Assembly (NCBI GenBank): GCA_037176725.1
Contig: JAZBRS010000076.1
Location: 122,097,001 to 122,161,000 of the forward strand
Length of the DNA stretch: 64,000 nt
Source of the DNA: Posidonia oceanica
Lineage: Eukaryota > Streptophyta > Magnoliopsida > Alismatales > Posidoniaceae
Direction of reading: 5' to 3'
Positions 35,373-47,061 of the stretch are shown here, in pieces. The translations under genes and the position numbers were made by a program. How positions within the stretch are numbered: position 1 is the first letter of the stretch; each line of letters opens with the position of its first letter. The notes under the pieces were generated by a model. It was not told where the DNA came from. It saw only the letters and a program-made list of their open reading frames with translations, and did not search any database.

Positions 35373-38300
35373 ATGGCCCAGTACGTTAGTGAGCCTTCTT
35401 TTACTCCTGTCACGGAGGGTGTTTCCGTTCTGGCCCCCCCGGTTGCTCTTTCTGTCCCACTTGTTCCCCCTCCGACGCCAGGGTTTCCTCCTCTGACGTC
35501 TCTAGGTTCTCAGTACACCCCGGGACAGTGGCAAGCCTCCCTTCCTCCGGATCTGGTCGCCGAATCTATCTTGACGGCCGTTACTCGCGCTCCAGAGATG
35601 CCACTGCCCCCTCCGTCCCAGGGATACGTCGCTTTCGACATCCCTTCCACCGCTGCTGCGACCTTCTCTGTAGAATCCTTCCCTCCCGGACAGTCTGTGT
35701 CCGTGCCACTTGTTTCTCAGCCTCCGCCGGCACTGCACTTCAGCGTCCCCACTGGCGAGACGCCCGAGGCGCAGTACCAGCATCTGATGGAGCTCGCCTA
35801 GAGACTGCAGGGCATGGCTCTATCAGTTCGTCCTCCTTCTGTCCCTGTCGTTCCTGAGGTTCCTCCGAGGCCAGTTCCTGCATCAACCTCTACACCTCCG
35901 CCTCGACCATCGTCGCAACTGCTCACAGTTCCGATGATGGGGGCTCGTTTGCCGCCTCCTGCACAACACTTGGCACAGCATGCTCCACTTCATTCTGGTG
36001 GTCAACCCTTCGGATCGGCTGGAGCCTAGTACCCCACTGGCTCGCTGTCTGGCACCCCGCCTGCACAGCAACTGGTGCTCCGCCATCCTACCCCTGTCCC
36101 AGCACAGCATGGCATTTATTCTTCTCCTCTCCCTCAAGTCCAGCATCCTGCATACACTCCTGCATACACCATCCCCCAGCACGGATACGCCGGCCATCCC
36201 GTTGCTCCACCAGGCGACGCTATGGTAGATCCGGAGGAGCACTTAGGTGCGACCCATTCGGCGTATGTGCTCGCTACCCCTGCGGATCCCTCTCCTACAG
36301 CAGCAATCCCAGACCCCATCAATAACCGGATGGACGTCTTGGAGAAAGCACTACGACTAGTGCAGGGTACTGAGCACCAGACCTACCAGTTCCGGGACCT
36401 CTGTTGCTTTCCAGAGGCGGTACTCCCTCCGAAGTTCAAAATCCCGGACTTCGAGAAGTATAATGGTAGGGGCTGCCCTGTAGCACACCTGAAGGCGTAT
36501 TGTGGTGATCTCGCTCAGCTTCAGGCTGACGAGAGGTTGCTGATCCGCTTGTTCCAGAAGAGTTTGACCGGGCCGGCGCTCAAGTGGTTCACGTCACTCG
36601 ATATGTCAGCCATCAAGACTTGGAACGACCTCAGTCAGGCGTTCCTGGAACAGTACTCCTTCAACCTCGATCTTGTCCCCAAAAGGGCGGACTTGATCGC
36701 CATCAAGCAGAACTCTGGTGAGCCGTTCGGGGAGTACGTCGGCCGCTGGCGCGCCCTTGCCTCTCAAGTTCGAGATAGACCCTCTGACGAGGAATCTATC
36801 GAGATTGTTATCAAAGGGGCGCAGCCGTCTCTCGGAGCTCTGCTTAGCATCCAACCAGTCACTACTTTCGCGGCACTCATCAGAGCTGGAGCGCGCGTGG
36901 AGAGTTCTTTGCGGAGTGGCAACTTCCCAGCTCTCTCTGCGTTCGCTAAGCAGGCAGTGATAAGCAGCAACAGTGCCAACAGCAGCACCCCCAACAACAA
37001 CAACAGCGGCAGCAACAACAACCGCCCGAAGAGGAAGGACTCGCCGAAACCCGCTGTTGCATTCGTCGATTCTCCTGCTGTGCCTGTTCGCTTGCCGTCA
37101 CGGCCTGCCCCAGCTCAGGTGGTGTACGCTCCTGCACCTAGGATCCCGCACACACCGCACATCACAACCACCGCTAGACCGGTCTATCCTGCCGCACCGG
37201 TTCAGCAAGGCCCGTACCCAAGGCAAAGAAGACCACCCGCTGAGAGGCGGAATTTCACCCCACTGGTGGAACCACTCACGGTCATCTTGCCAAAGGTGGC
37301 ATCGCTCCTGAAGTTCCCGGAGGTTCGTCCGCCGCCAAGCCCTCTGCCGCATTGGTTTAGGCCGGACCTCTTCTGCAATTTCCATCGAAGCGTCGGGCAT
37401 TCGACGGATAATTGCTTCTCCCTGCGGAACGCAATTCAGGACCTGATCGAATCGGGAACGATTGTGATCGACACGCACGAGGCTTCCTCTCAAGCACGCA
37501 CCCATGCATCTGCATCTCCAGCTGTTCCCCCGCATTCTGGCATCGTCCGCCAACCTTTACCGGAGCACTCTCATCCGGGAAGGGCGGGAACCTCAGGCGT
37601 CCACTCTGTTTTTCCTTCTAGGCCCGCTACCTCTGTAGTGGACCCTTCTGATCTTATCTCTGACCTCTCTGAGCCTTTCCCAGTCAGTCTCTATTTGGCG
37701 GCAGTTGCCGGCTCCGAGTCGGGAATCCATTTGATCCGACCGCGTGCCAGGCCGGAGCGCCCTCGCGCGTCTCCCACCGTGCTCCCTCAGGCTCAATCTC
37801 CCGTACACCTTTTAGCCAGAGCCCAGCCTAGTTCTCCCATTCACCTTCTAGGGCGACCTCAACCACACCTTCTAGGCAGACCTCAACCTGCCCCAACTTT
37901 CCCACCCCAACAACCATATCCCTTAGACAGACCTCAGTATCCTATAGGTCCCCCTGTAACCCCTCCTGTGCTCGCAGCACATGCTCCAGTCGTCATTAAC
38001 TTGACCATGGACACCCATCGCGTCCCTTACAGCTACGCCACAGAAATGTGCGCGGAAGTAACGCGATCGGGGAGGATTTACAGGCCCCCAGCACCAGCAA
38101 CTAGGCCAACTCATCCTAGACTTGTTATACCCTCACCCTCAGGCCAACCCTTAGCAAATCCAGCCCCAGATCAGCCTGTAGTTAGCCAAGCCCCTAGCCG
38201 GCCTGTAGTAACCCAGCTTCCTGCCACTACCCCTGTAGAACCTGCTAGAATCACCCCTCCAGCTGCTAGAAGAGACCAACCAAGAGCAGACCTAACCTCC

Positions 38301-40019
38301 CAGCTTAAGAAGGTCAAAGCCGACATCTCCATCTGGGACTTGATCCACACTTCTGCCGAACACCGCGAGGCTTTTCTTCGCGTGTTCCAGGCTGCTCGTG
38401 TGTCCCAGTCCATTGAGCCTTCTGCCTTGGAGAGCATGGTTGGGTTAATCGCGGAGCCCCAGGTCATCTCTTTTACGAGTGATGAGCTGCCTCCAGCAGG
38501 GATTAATCACAACCAGCCCCTATTCGTCACGGTGCAGTTCAAAAACTTCCGCATTCCCCTAACACTGGTTGATAACGGGTCAGGCCTCAACGTCTGCCCC
38601 TTGCGTACAGCAACCAAGCTCGGATTCAAAGCCGAGGATATCACGCCAGCCGTGAAGGGAATGACTGCTTTTGACAACACTCACCATGACGCTCTAGGGA
38701 TTCTGATTATCCCTCTGGCTATCGGCCCGGTCGTCTTCGACGTAGAATTCTATGTCGTCGACTTGAAGCCTAACTTCAATCTTCTGCTTGGGCGCCCCTG
38801 GCTTCACAAGCATCAGGTCCTTCCTTCAACCCTCCATCGAATGATAAAGTACCATCGTGGCGATGATGTCATTGTCGTCATGGCGGAGAACTTTGAGAAG
38901 GAGCGGATTGAAGCAGTCTCTCCCGTGTCTTCGCAATCCATCCCATTTGACCCTGAGACTTCTGAAGCCCTCTATCGCGTTAACCGGTGCAAGCCAGTTA
39001 ACTTTGTTCCTGATCTTGAACGTGTCAACTCCTTGACCGTTCACAGCAACCCCTTTCGAATGGTCGAGAATGTATGTCACAGGTGGGGTTACACAAAGGG
39101 TACGCCGCTCGGGCGTCACGGCCAAGGGATCGCGGAGCCGATCATAGCAGTGGAGCGAAGGAAGTCTGAAGGTCTCGGCTACGAACCAAAGCTCGACGAA
39201 GATCACTGCTATCAACACAGAGATCGTGCACCAGCCATTCCCAGAGACCTCACTAACTTTACCAGTGCAGGAATTCTGGGATCCACCGACGATCAAGCCA
39301 CAGCGCTGACAGAGGATTGGGTGTGTGTTGAGGACTACTACTCGGATGAGGAGCAGTCTGATGCAACAGAGGCAGTCCCAATCAGTTCAGCAGAAACAGT
39401 GGTTAGAGCAGAGGCCCCACAGTCAGTTTATTTAGCTCTCCCTCTGGCAGAAACAGCAGGTAGTTCAGCAGGCCCTGTGGCAAATGCAAATTCTCATCCT
39501 TTTCCAGCCACATCAGTTCCCCAGCAACAGTCAGCAGCAGTGCAGGGGTCAGAGACACTCCTCTTGGCAGAACCAAGCATGCTACCAGCGGTCACAGCAA
39601 CATCAGTGCCACTGCCCCCATCTCTGGAGGGGCAGTCCATCAACTCAGCCGGCAGCGCGGCTCAGCCCGCTCCAGCATCATCTTCAGGAATGCAGCTGGC
39701 GCAGTCCGCTTCGCATTCTCCTGACAACCAGCAGCAGCTCTCATGGCAAGACCCCATGGCGTCAGAGGCTGCACTCTCTCAGTTACGGCCTGATACAAAA
39801 GGCCAACTGAGCACTACATTATCCGGGCCCTTGAGCCCTCCAAAAAGCACCCCTGCTTATTCTCCAGCTGCGACCCCGACAGCTTATTCATCCTTAGCAC
39901 CGCTAGCCTGTCTATTTGGGCCATCTACTTCAGAGTTGCTACCATCAGACACGCCCGTGAACCAGATCATGCAGACCCCAAGGGCAGCGATCTGTCTTGC
40001 AGCCGGGCCAGTGCCGTAG
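35373..40019 (+). pseudogene. gag-pro: gag-protease ORF interrupted by two in-frame TAG codons
   Basis: The start is ATG 35373 (MAQYVSEP), matching the minus-strand copy. TAG at 35799-35801 and TAG at 36027-36029 interrupt a single frame that is otherwise open to TAG 40017-40019. The other copy has CAG at both internal positions, so these are C-to-T nonsense changes. Numbering residues from codon 36075: capsid-type Retrotrans_gag region about 112-255; zinc-knuckle-like CNFHRSVGHSTDNC at 434-447; Pro-rich linker with LLGRPQP repeats about 575-630; aspartic protease with VDNGSGLNV, catalytic Asp at 833 (38571); G-patch-like segment about 995-1040 ending GLGYEP; then a Ser/Ala/Gln-rich tail. Gag builds the particle and the protease matures the polyprotein. 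In this copy full-length Gag would need readthrough or supply from another copy. Confidence 0.88.
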
Positions 40020-40097
40020 GCCCCCGGCGCCTACTACGTCGACTCCCCCTCAGACGAAGAAGAAGGAGCGGCGATAGAAGCCCAGGTCGATTCTTGG

Positions 40098-43000
40098 ATG
40101 TCCGACTTAGAGCTACTCTATCAAGAACAGATCAAGTCGATAACAGAAGACCTGGCAGAGCATCAAGCTGCAGAAAGGAAAGGAAAAGCCGTAGTCACGG
40201 ATCCTCCTCTGCAAGACGACCATGCTTCTATCATGGTTCTAGAAGACTCAGCAGCGCCAGACTCCCCTAGACCAGATGAGCTCATCACTTTTCAACCAGA
40301 AGGCGGGTCTAGGTGGTTTGTGCAACCCATGCCTCACCTGAACAATATACCGAGCGGCAGTAACCAGATCAGCCGCCAGTCTGGCATATCCCCCACAAGC
40401 ACACTAGAAGACCCAGAGGGAGGAACATCAGCACTACATGCAGCAGCAGTAACAGAGCAGAATGCCTCAGAAACAGAGCAGAATGCCTCAGCAGCAGAGC
40501 AGTCAGCAGCCTCAGCAGCAGAGCAGTCAGCAGCCTCAGCAGCAGAACAGTCAGCAGTATCAGCAGTAGAGTCAGCTAAGCCCTCAGCATTATCAGCAGA
40601 GCACTCAGCAGAGCCAGCCAGGCCAGAGCAAACGGTAGAAGGAGTTGCTGGGACGGAGGTCGCGCACCGAGGCTACAAGAATACCCGAGTGAGCGTGACC
40701 ATCCTGAAGCATCACCAGGGCCAAGCAGCGGAACACATGCACTCTTTCGACATCACAAGCCCTTCCTTTGAGAAAGAGATCCTCTCAGAACTTATTGCCT
40801 ATGGAGAGGAGGATGATACGGGCATGGATGAGACTGACGAACCTTTGCCCGAGTTCCGGCCCTATGACGACGACCCAGAAGGCCCCAACCTCCATGTTGA
40901 AGAAGAAACGGAGGTTGTCAACATCGGCACAGCTGAGGAAGTTAGAGAAGTTTGCATCAGTGCCCAGCTGTCCACCCAGGCTCGAGCAGAATTCATCGCA
41001 TTCCTGAAAGAATATGCGGACGTCTTCGCCTGGAGTTATGAAGATATGGTCGGCCTTGACATAGAGATAGTGGTGCACAATCTGCCCTTAAATCCGGATG
41101 CCAAGCCAGTAAAGCAGAAATTGAGAAGATGGCGACCGCAGTGGCTGCTCATGATCAAAGAAGAGATAATGAAGCAGCTTGGAGTCAACTTTCTGAAGGT
41201 CGTTCTTTATCCTGAATGGCTGGCAAACATTGTACCTGTGCCCAAGAAAGATGGCCGAATCCGGATCTGTATCGACTACAGGGACCTGAACAAGGCGAGT
41301 CCCAAGGACGACTTTCCATTGCCTCACATTGACGTCCTAGTCGACAATACGGCAGGCCACAAGATGCTCTCCTTCATGGACGGCTTTTCTGGATACAATC
41401 AGATCAAAATGGCAGAAGAGGACATGGAAAAGACTTCATTCATCACCCCTTGGGGAGTCTTCTGCTACCAAGTCATGCTGTTCGGCCTGAAGAATGCTGG
41501 TGCAACCTATCAAAGGGCCATGACTGCGCTATTCCACGACCTCATGCACCAAGAAGTGGAGGTCTATGTAGACGATATGATTGCCAAAACCAAAGAGCCC
41601 GAGGATCATCTTGCCTGTCTCAGAAAGCTCTTTAACCGTCTACGGAAATACAAGCTGCGCCTGAATCCCAAGAAGTGCGTATTCGGGGTATCTTCTGGCA
41701 AATTGCTCGGCTACATTGTTAGCCAAAGGGGGATTGAGGTGGACCCGTTGAAAGCACAAGCCATCGTGGACATGCCACCCCCTAGAACTGAAAAGGAAGT
41801 CAGAAGTCTGCTTGGGTGTTTACAATATATCAGTCGCTTCATTGCACAGCTTACGCCCATCTGCGAACCCATATTCAAGCTCTTGAGGAAGAATGCGCAG
41901 ATTCACTGGAGCGAGGAGTGTCAGGCTGCATTTGCCAAGATCAAGCAGCTGTTAATCAAGCCTCCTGTCCTGGTCCCGCCTACGCCGGGGAGACCTTTGC
42001 TTCTCTACCTTTCTACCACGCAGCATTCCATGGGCGCCGTCTTGGGCCAGCATGACGAATCTGGTAGGAAGGAGCGCGCCATCTACTACCTGAGCAAGAA
42101 ATTTAATGAATGCGAAGCCAGGTACACAACACTAGAGAAGACTTGCTTGTCCCTTGTCTGGGCTGCACAGAAACTGAGGCACTACATGATGGCATACCCA
42201 GTACAGCTCTTATGCCGGCACGATCCCATCAAATTCCTCTTCCAGAAGCCGGCCATGGTGGGCAGATGTGCTAAGTGGCAGGTGTTATTGTCTCAGTACG
42301 ACATCACCTTCGTCACACAGAAATCCATGAAGGGTCAAGCAATGGCAGACCATCTTGCTGACCTCCCTCTGCCTGAATACCAACCCCTCCAGACGCAGTT
42401 CCCTGATGAAGACATTCTCTTTGCAATGGAGGACTCTGAGCAGAAAGATCCTGAAGAAGCAGAGGAATGGCAGCTCTACTTTGATGGTGCAGTCAACAAG
42501 AAGGGCCGAGGCGTAGGCGCAGTGCTGACCACGCCCCAAGGACAGATGACTCCTTTTGCGAGGAAGCTGACTTTCACCTGCACAAACAACGAAGCAGAAT
42601 ACGAAGCATGCATCCTGGGGTTGAAAGTCGCCCTCGAGCATGAGGCGCAGAAGCTGCATGTGCACGGTGATGCCATGCTGGTGATTTCTCAAGTGAACGG
42701 CGAATGGAAGACAAAAGATCCCAAGCTTGTGCCGTATCACGAACACTTGCTGAGGCTGATGAAAGAATTCAAGAGCATCCGCTTCACATACCTGAACAGA
42801 GCAAAGAACGCGTATGCAGACGCACTAGCAACTCTGGCATCCTGGCTCACAATATCAGAAGACAGCACTGTGGATGTATCAGTCACTCGCATTGACCAAC
42901 CTGCATACTGCATGAGCATAGAAGAAGCGGATCCCGCAGAGGGGCAGCCCTGGTATCAAGACATAAAATCTTTCCTGGAGTCTGGTAACTTTCCTCCTGA

Positions 43001-44192
43001 TACCACGGCAGCAGACAAGAGAACTCTGGCGCGTCTGGCGTCAAAATATGTGTTAGGGGCCGGGCAGCTATACAGAAGGTCATACAATCAGATGCTACTG
43101 CGCTGCCTGAACAAGTCGGAGGCTGACACGCTAATGCTTCAAGTGCATGCGGGAACCTGTGGCCCGCACATGAACGGCGTTCTCCTAGCCAAGAAGATCA
43201 TGCTGCAAGGTTATTTCTGGCAGACCATCGAAGCCGACTGCTGCCGGTTCGTGCGTAGATGCCACAACTGTCAGATCCATGGTAACTTCATCAAGGCCCC
43301 TCCACATCAGCTGCACAATATGTCTTCGCCATGGCCCTTCTCCACCTGGGGGATCGATGTCATCGGCGCCATCCACCCCGCTGCTTCAAATGGTCATCGT
43401 TACATTCTCGTAGCGATCGATTACTTTACCAAGTGGGTGGAAGCGGCCTCTTACAGGACAGTCACCGCTGCGGCAACAGAAAAATTTATCAGAAACAATA
43501 TTGTTGCCCGGTATGGGGTCCCGTACTCTGTCATCTCGGATAACGGCTCAAACTTTATTGCCAAAAGGATCGAAGAATACCTGCAAAGTCTCAAGATCAA
43601 GCACCATCGATCCTCGCCTTATCGGCCTCAGATGAACGGAGCAGTGGAATCTGCAAACAAAAACATTGTCAAGATCCTGAAGAAAATGGCAGAAATCCAC
43701 AAGGATTGGCATGACAAGCTCCCGTACGCACTCTGGGCGTACAGGACATCAATACGGACCTCTACAGGAGCCACCCCGTACTCTCTGGTGTACGGCATGG
43801 AAGCGGTGTTACCTGTTGAAGTGGAGATCCCCTCTCTACGGATCCTGCGGGAAGCTGAGTTGGAAGAAGCAGAATGGGTCGAAGACCGCTGCATCCAACT
43901 GAACTTGATTGATGAGCGCAGATTGCAAGCCATGCATAACGCTCACTGCTATCAGAAGCAGATGGCCAGAGCATTCTTGAAGAAGGTCCAGCCCAGAAGC
44001 TTCCTGCCAGGGGACCTTGTCTTGCGCGCCATTCACTTACCAGACGGTCGAGGGAAATTCCGACCCAATTGGCGTGGCCCCTTTGTGGTCAAGCAGATCT
44101 TTTCGGGAGGCGCTGTAACCCATGAAGATATGGACCAGGTCGAGCAGTCTGAGCCCGTCAACCTCTGCTATCTGAAGAAGTACTATCAGTAG
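40098..44192 (+). CDS. pol: Pol: reverse transcriptase, RNase H, archaeal-type RNase H, integrase
   Basis: 1364 codons from the first ATG, in the same frame as gag-protease and separated from it only by TAG 40017, so translation may really be a fusion. The N-terminus is acidic with an Ala/Glu/Gln repeat (about 40440-40640). RT spans about residues 340-570 with DYRDLNKASPKDDFPLPHID and YVDD at 490-493. The gypsy RNase H (about 630-750) lacks the usual first Asp (LYLSTTQHS), as in other Tat elements. An archaeal-type RNase H (about 790-920) has YFDGA (Asp 796), NNEAEYEA and HGDAMLVISQ. The integrase has an HHCC finger from about 1017 and catalytic Asp 1087, Asp 1148 and Glu 1184 (D-D35-E), then a C-terminal domain with GKFRPNWRGPF. 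No stop or frameshift is seen inside, so it looks catalytically complete. Confidence 0.95.
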   Translation: MSDLELLYQEQIKSITEDLAEHQAAERKGKAVVTDPPLQDDHASIMVLEDSAAPDSPRPDELITFQPEGGSRWFVQPMPHLNNIPSGSNQISRQSGISPTSTLEDPEGGTSALHAAAVTEQNASETEQNASAAEQSAASAAEQSAASAAEQSAVSAVESAKPSALSAEHSAEPARPEQTVEGVAGTEVAHRGYKNTRVSVTILKHHQGQAAEHMHSFDITSPSFEKEILSELIAYGEEDDTGMDETDEPLPEFRPYDDDPEGPNLHVEEETEVVNIGTAEEVREVCISAQLSTQARAEFIAFLKEYADVFAWSYEDMVGLDIEIVVHNLPLNPDAKPVKQKLRRWRPQWLLMIKEEIMKQLGVNFLKVVLYPEWLANIVPVPKKDGRIRICIDYRDLNKASPKDDFPLPHIDVLVDNTAGHKMLSFMDGFSGYNQIKMAEEDMEKTSFITPWGVFCYQVMLFGLKNAGATYQRAMTALFHDLMHQEVEVYVDDMIAKTKEPEDHLACLRKLFNRLRKYKLRLNPKKCVFGVSSGKLLGYIVSQRGIEVDPLKAQAIVDMPPPRTEKEVRSLLGCLQYISRFIAQLTPICEPIFKLLRKNAQIHWSEECQAAFAKIKQLLIKPPVLVPPTPGRPLLLYLSTTQHSMGAVLGQHDESGRKERAIYYLSKKFNECEARYTTLEKTCLSLVWAAQKLRHYMMAYPVQLLCRHDPIKFLFQKPAMVGRCAKWQVLLSQYDITFVTQKSMKGQAMADHLADLPLPEYQPLQTQFPDEDILFAMEDSEQKDPEEAEEWQLYFDGAVNKKGRGVGAVLTTPQGQMTPFARKLTFTCTNNEAEYEACILGLKVALEHEAQKLHVHGDAMLVISQVNGEWKTKDPKLVPYHEHLLRLMKEFKSIRFTYLNRAKNAYADALATLASWLTISEDSTVDVSVTRIDQPAYCMSIEEADPAEGQPWYQDIKSFLESGNFPPDTTAADKRTLARLASKYVLGAGQLYRRSYNQMLLRCLNKSEADTLMLQVHAGTCGPHMNGVLLAKKIMLQGYFWQTIEADCCRFVRRCHNCQIHGNFIKAPPHQLHNMSSPWPFSTWGIDVIGAIHPAASNGHRYILVAIDYFTKWVEAASYRTVTAAATEKFIRNNIVARYGVPYSVISDNGSNFIAKRIEEYLQSLKIKHHRSSPYRPQMNGAVESANKNIVKILKKMAEIHKDWHDKLPYALWAYRTSIRTSTGATPYSLVYGMEAVLPVEVEIPSLRILREAELEEAEWVEDRCIQLNLIDERRLQAMHNAHCYQKQMARAFLKKVQPRSFLPGDLVLRAIHLPDGRGKFRPNWRGPFVVKQIFSGGAVTHEDMDQVEQSEPVNLCYLKKYYQ

Positions 44193-45764
44193 CCGAAAGC
44201 GGCCCCGTTGCAGATGCCCTTCTCCCACCTACACTTGCATTTTCATTCTCGCCTTCTTGATTCATCTCCTTTCAAATCATGATCATCATTCTTTCAACTC
44301 TTGCGACTCTCTGTTTCAAATCATCATCATCCTTTCAACTCTTGCATCCCTAGTCAAATCATCATCGTCATTCTCTCAAGCATTGCATCTTGAGCCCGGT
44401 GATGACAACCGGAAGTGCTCGCCTGCTCTGGAAAGGGTCACCCTGCCTCACCCGGCACTACTTAGATGACTTAGCAAGTGAGGGAGCCACCACCAATTAG
44501 GACAGGCGAACTGCCCAATCTCACAAGGACATACACCTCTGAGGGAAAAAAAAAATGTTAGGTTGTGAGCTTAAAAAAAAAAAGTGGGAATAGACATCTA
44601 GGTTTGGGCACCTCCAAGGAACAGAAGACGAAGACAGAAGCCGGCCCTAGAGATAGGGGTGTGCAGTCTAACCCTGCTCCTTCCACCCATCACACAGCAA
44701 ACCCAAAATCTGAATCCATTACATTTCAAGCACCCTACTTTTGCCACCGGAATGGGGATAGCAAAAGCCTGAAGAAAAAAAAAGAGAGGAAAAGATCAAG
44801 CAAAAAAAAAAGGGAGAAAAAAAGAGGTCGAACAAAAACAAAGACAAAAGAAAAAACAAACAAAAAAAAAAAAGGGAGAAAAGCAAGCAAAACAAGCAAA
44901 AAAAGAGAGAAGAAGAAAAAGGGCAAAGGTAGCCCGAAAAGCACAGGCACCGTTATCCCCCATACTTTACTAAGAAATCCCCAACATGTCAAGCCTGAAA
45001 AAGGGGTCTACTACATCCTCCCAAGAGCAAACACATACCTTTTCCCAGCTAGGGGCAGAGAAAGACTGCATACCTATGAGGGAGAAACCTTTCAAAAAAG
45101 AGAGAGAGCTGAAAGAATAGGTGTAGGTCCTGAGAGTGCAGCCAGTAGCCTGTCCTCACCACACCACCATCTGTATAATGCCAACACCTGTTCCGGAGCG
45201 CCACCAATAGGCCGAGAGTCTGAGTAGGGCCCAGTGAGTCAAGGACCACTCCCTTCCTCTGCAGCAGGCACCAAAGCACTCCGTACGCTGAGGGCATTCA
45301 AGCATCCATCCAAGCATACCCATCCATCCGAGCATGCTAATCCATTCAAGCATACTCATTCATCTAATACTACTCGTCCGCGTAAGCATAGCACTTGCAT
45401 CCTGCATAGATGCATCCTCTTCTGTCATTTCTTTTCTCATCAATCACTCCGCTCTGCAACACACTCAGGCCCTGAGGCAGTACTTCTCCCCAGCAGAGGC
45501 ACGTCGACGGCACTTGAGCTGCGCTGGTCCAGATCTCCTGCCAGCCCTCACCCCCATGTCCGTAAGACTGCAACAAAATCCCCCTGCTTATCAGTGCTTA
45601 ACTGCTATGTTCCGTTATCAACTGCTAAATGCATATGGAACTACGTTTTCAGTTTCAGTTTCTGCTTGTTGCCAATGATTACATACCTACGAGATCTGAC
45701 TGTTTATTGATAGCAGGTACCTTCAAGCTTTGCATCCATCAGCCTGTCTTCTGCAATCAGCGCA
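44193..45764 (+). other. Noncoding spacer between pol and the extra ORF, with A-rich tract
   Basis: Contains a purine/A-rich low-complexity stretch (about 44550-44930) that yields a lysine-rich open frame starting at a GTG. I find no motif or plausible start, so I do not call it a gene. CATCCATCCAAGC-like short repeats lie at about 45295-45370. Confidence 0.6.
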
Positions 45765-46967
45765 ATGGGCTTCCCTACTCTGCTAACTCCTGCACATTGC
45801 TCGGAAACCCTGCGAGAATGGGTCAGCAGGCTCACTTTACATGACTGTGAACAGCTGCGCCTGTGGGGCATACCAACTAAACTGCTGAAGGCTGCTGATG
45901 TGGAAGTCAGCCGCCACCTTCTGTGTGCCGCCGCAAGATTCTGGAAACCGGCACACCACGTCTTCCGCTTTGGCAAGACCGAACTAACACCTACACTGGA
46001 AGAGGTGCGTCGGATCTGCGGCTTTTCAAAAATCATGGGGCCGCCAGTTTTCATGAGGCGCGACGGATATCTCCGAGTCCTGAACCAGCTGACTGGACTC
46101 TCCACTCAAGCCTGCCAACAAAAGCTAATCTGCACCAGTGGACCAGAGCCTATGCTTCGCCTTGCACACTTCAATGATATCATGAACAAGCGTGCTGACC
46201 TTGGAGATGAGCTGTGGCTCCGAGGATTTGTCATCCGCTTTTTGGGCGAACTAATCTTTACTCATGGCCGACTGACAGTGGCCATCGAGGTCGCAGAGAT
46301 TGCGCTAGCTGTGGTGACCCAGCACATAGACCTGGCACCAGTTGTCTTGGCAGAGACCTATCGCGGGCTGGACCGCATTTCTCATCGCTGCCGCCACTTC
46401 CACGGTTGCGGAGCACTCATACAAGTCTGGCTGACTGCGCACTTAGAGATGGACTTCCTGCGCCCTCAAGTACACGCCTTCGAAGCATACTGCAGCAGCG
46501 TCCGTACCAGAACAGACAAGAGCGTCAAAGACGAATACGAGAGGCTGTCAGCATTGACTGACGACGCTGTGATCTGGCGCATCATTCCCTCTGCAGCAGA
46601 GCCATTCACAGTCTTCTTCAGCGCGCGTGACATGCGACTGATCGTTCTTCCAGGCTTCACAGCAGGCGTAGAGTACCACCCAATCAGGGTCATGCGCCAG
46701 TTCGGCTTCCAGCAGGGCGCCTTCATCGACAGTACAGCGCCCAAGCTTCTACAGATGTACCCTCTCTGCACAACTGCCCTGACCAAGAAGCTTGCTAGTC
46801 TGATGCAGCATGGGGTCCAATCTACAGACATTGCAGCCGTGAGAGGTGTAGGATGCACCCTTGAATATGAAGCTGAAGTCCGACTGCTCTGGCCAATCAC
46901 TGAAATCCCGCCAGGCGGCCCCTTGTTCCCCGACTCCAGGCAGCCGAAGAAGGCCCGAACTGACTAG
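45765..46967 (+). CDS. Extra ORF downstream of pol, DUF7745/plant-mobile-domain-like protein
   Basis: 400 aa from ATG 45765, sense orientation, intact. The block FWKPAHHVFRFGKTELTPTL (residues 59-78) followed by EEVRRICGF resembles the conserved core of plant DUF7745 / plant mobile domain proteins. That is my recognition of the pattern and was not searched. No signal peptide or membrane segment is apparent. The C-terminus RQPKKARTD is basic and could be a nuclear signal. Tat-lineage elements are known to carry additional ORFs of unknown function outside gag-pol; in Ogre it lies upstream of gag, here it follows integrase. Its intactness beside an interrupted gag is notable. Function is unknown; it could be a captured host gene fragment now maintained by the element. 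Confidence 0.8.
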   Translation: MGFPTLLTPAHCSETLREWVSRLTLHDCEQLRLWGIPTKLLKAADVEVSRHLLCAAARFWKPAHHVFRFGKTELTPTLEEVRRICGFSKIMGPPVFMRRDGYLRVLNQLTGLSTQACQQKLICTSGPEPMLRLAHFNDIMNKRADLGDELWLRGFVIRFLGELIFTHGRLTVAIEVAEIALAVVTQHIDLAPVVLAETYRGLDRISHRCRHFHGCGALIQVWLTAHLEMDFLRPQVHAFEAYCSSVRTRTDKSVKDEYERLSALTDDAVIWRIIPSAAEPFTVFFSARDMRLIVLPGFTAGVEYHPIRVMRQFGFQQGAFIDSTAPKLLQMYPLCTTALTKKLASLMQHGVQSTDIAAVRGVGCTLEYEAEVRLLWPITEIPPGGPLFPDSRQPKKARTD

Positions 46968-47055
46968 GCCCTTGTGCAACCATCATATGGTCTTCTTTCA
47001 GACTATGCTGTACATTTCTGGCCTGCCATAGGCATTGTACTCATCAAGTCATATC

Positions 47056-47061
47056 AATAAA
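47056..47061 (+). terminator. Candidate polyadenylation signal after the extra ORF
   Basis: AATAAA lies 89 bp after the stop of the 400-aa ORF, within an AT-rich stretch. It could end a separate transcript, but a lone hexamer in plants is weak evidence. Confidence 0.35.

Noticed and set aside
44565..45227. 220-codon lysine-rich frame after pol
   Set aside because: Starts at GTG, is composed of an A-rich low-complexity tract, and has no recognisable motif.
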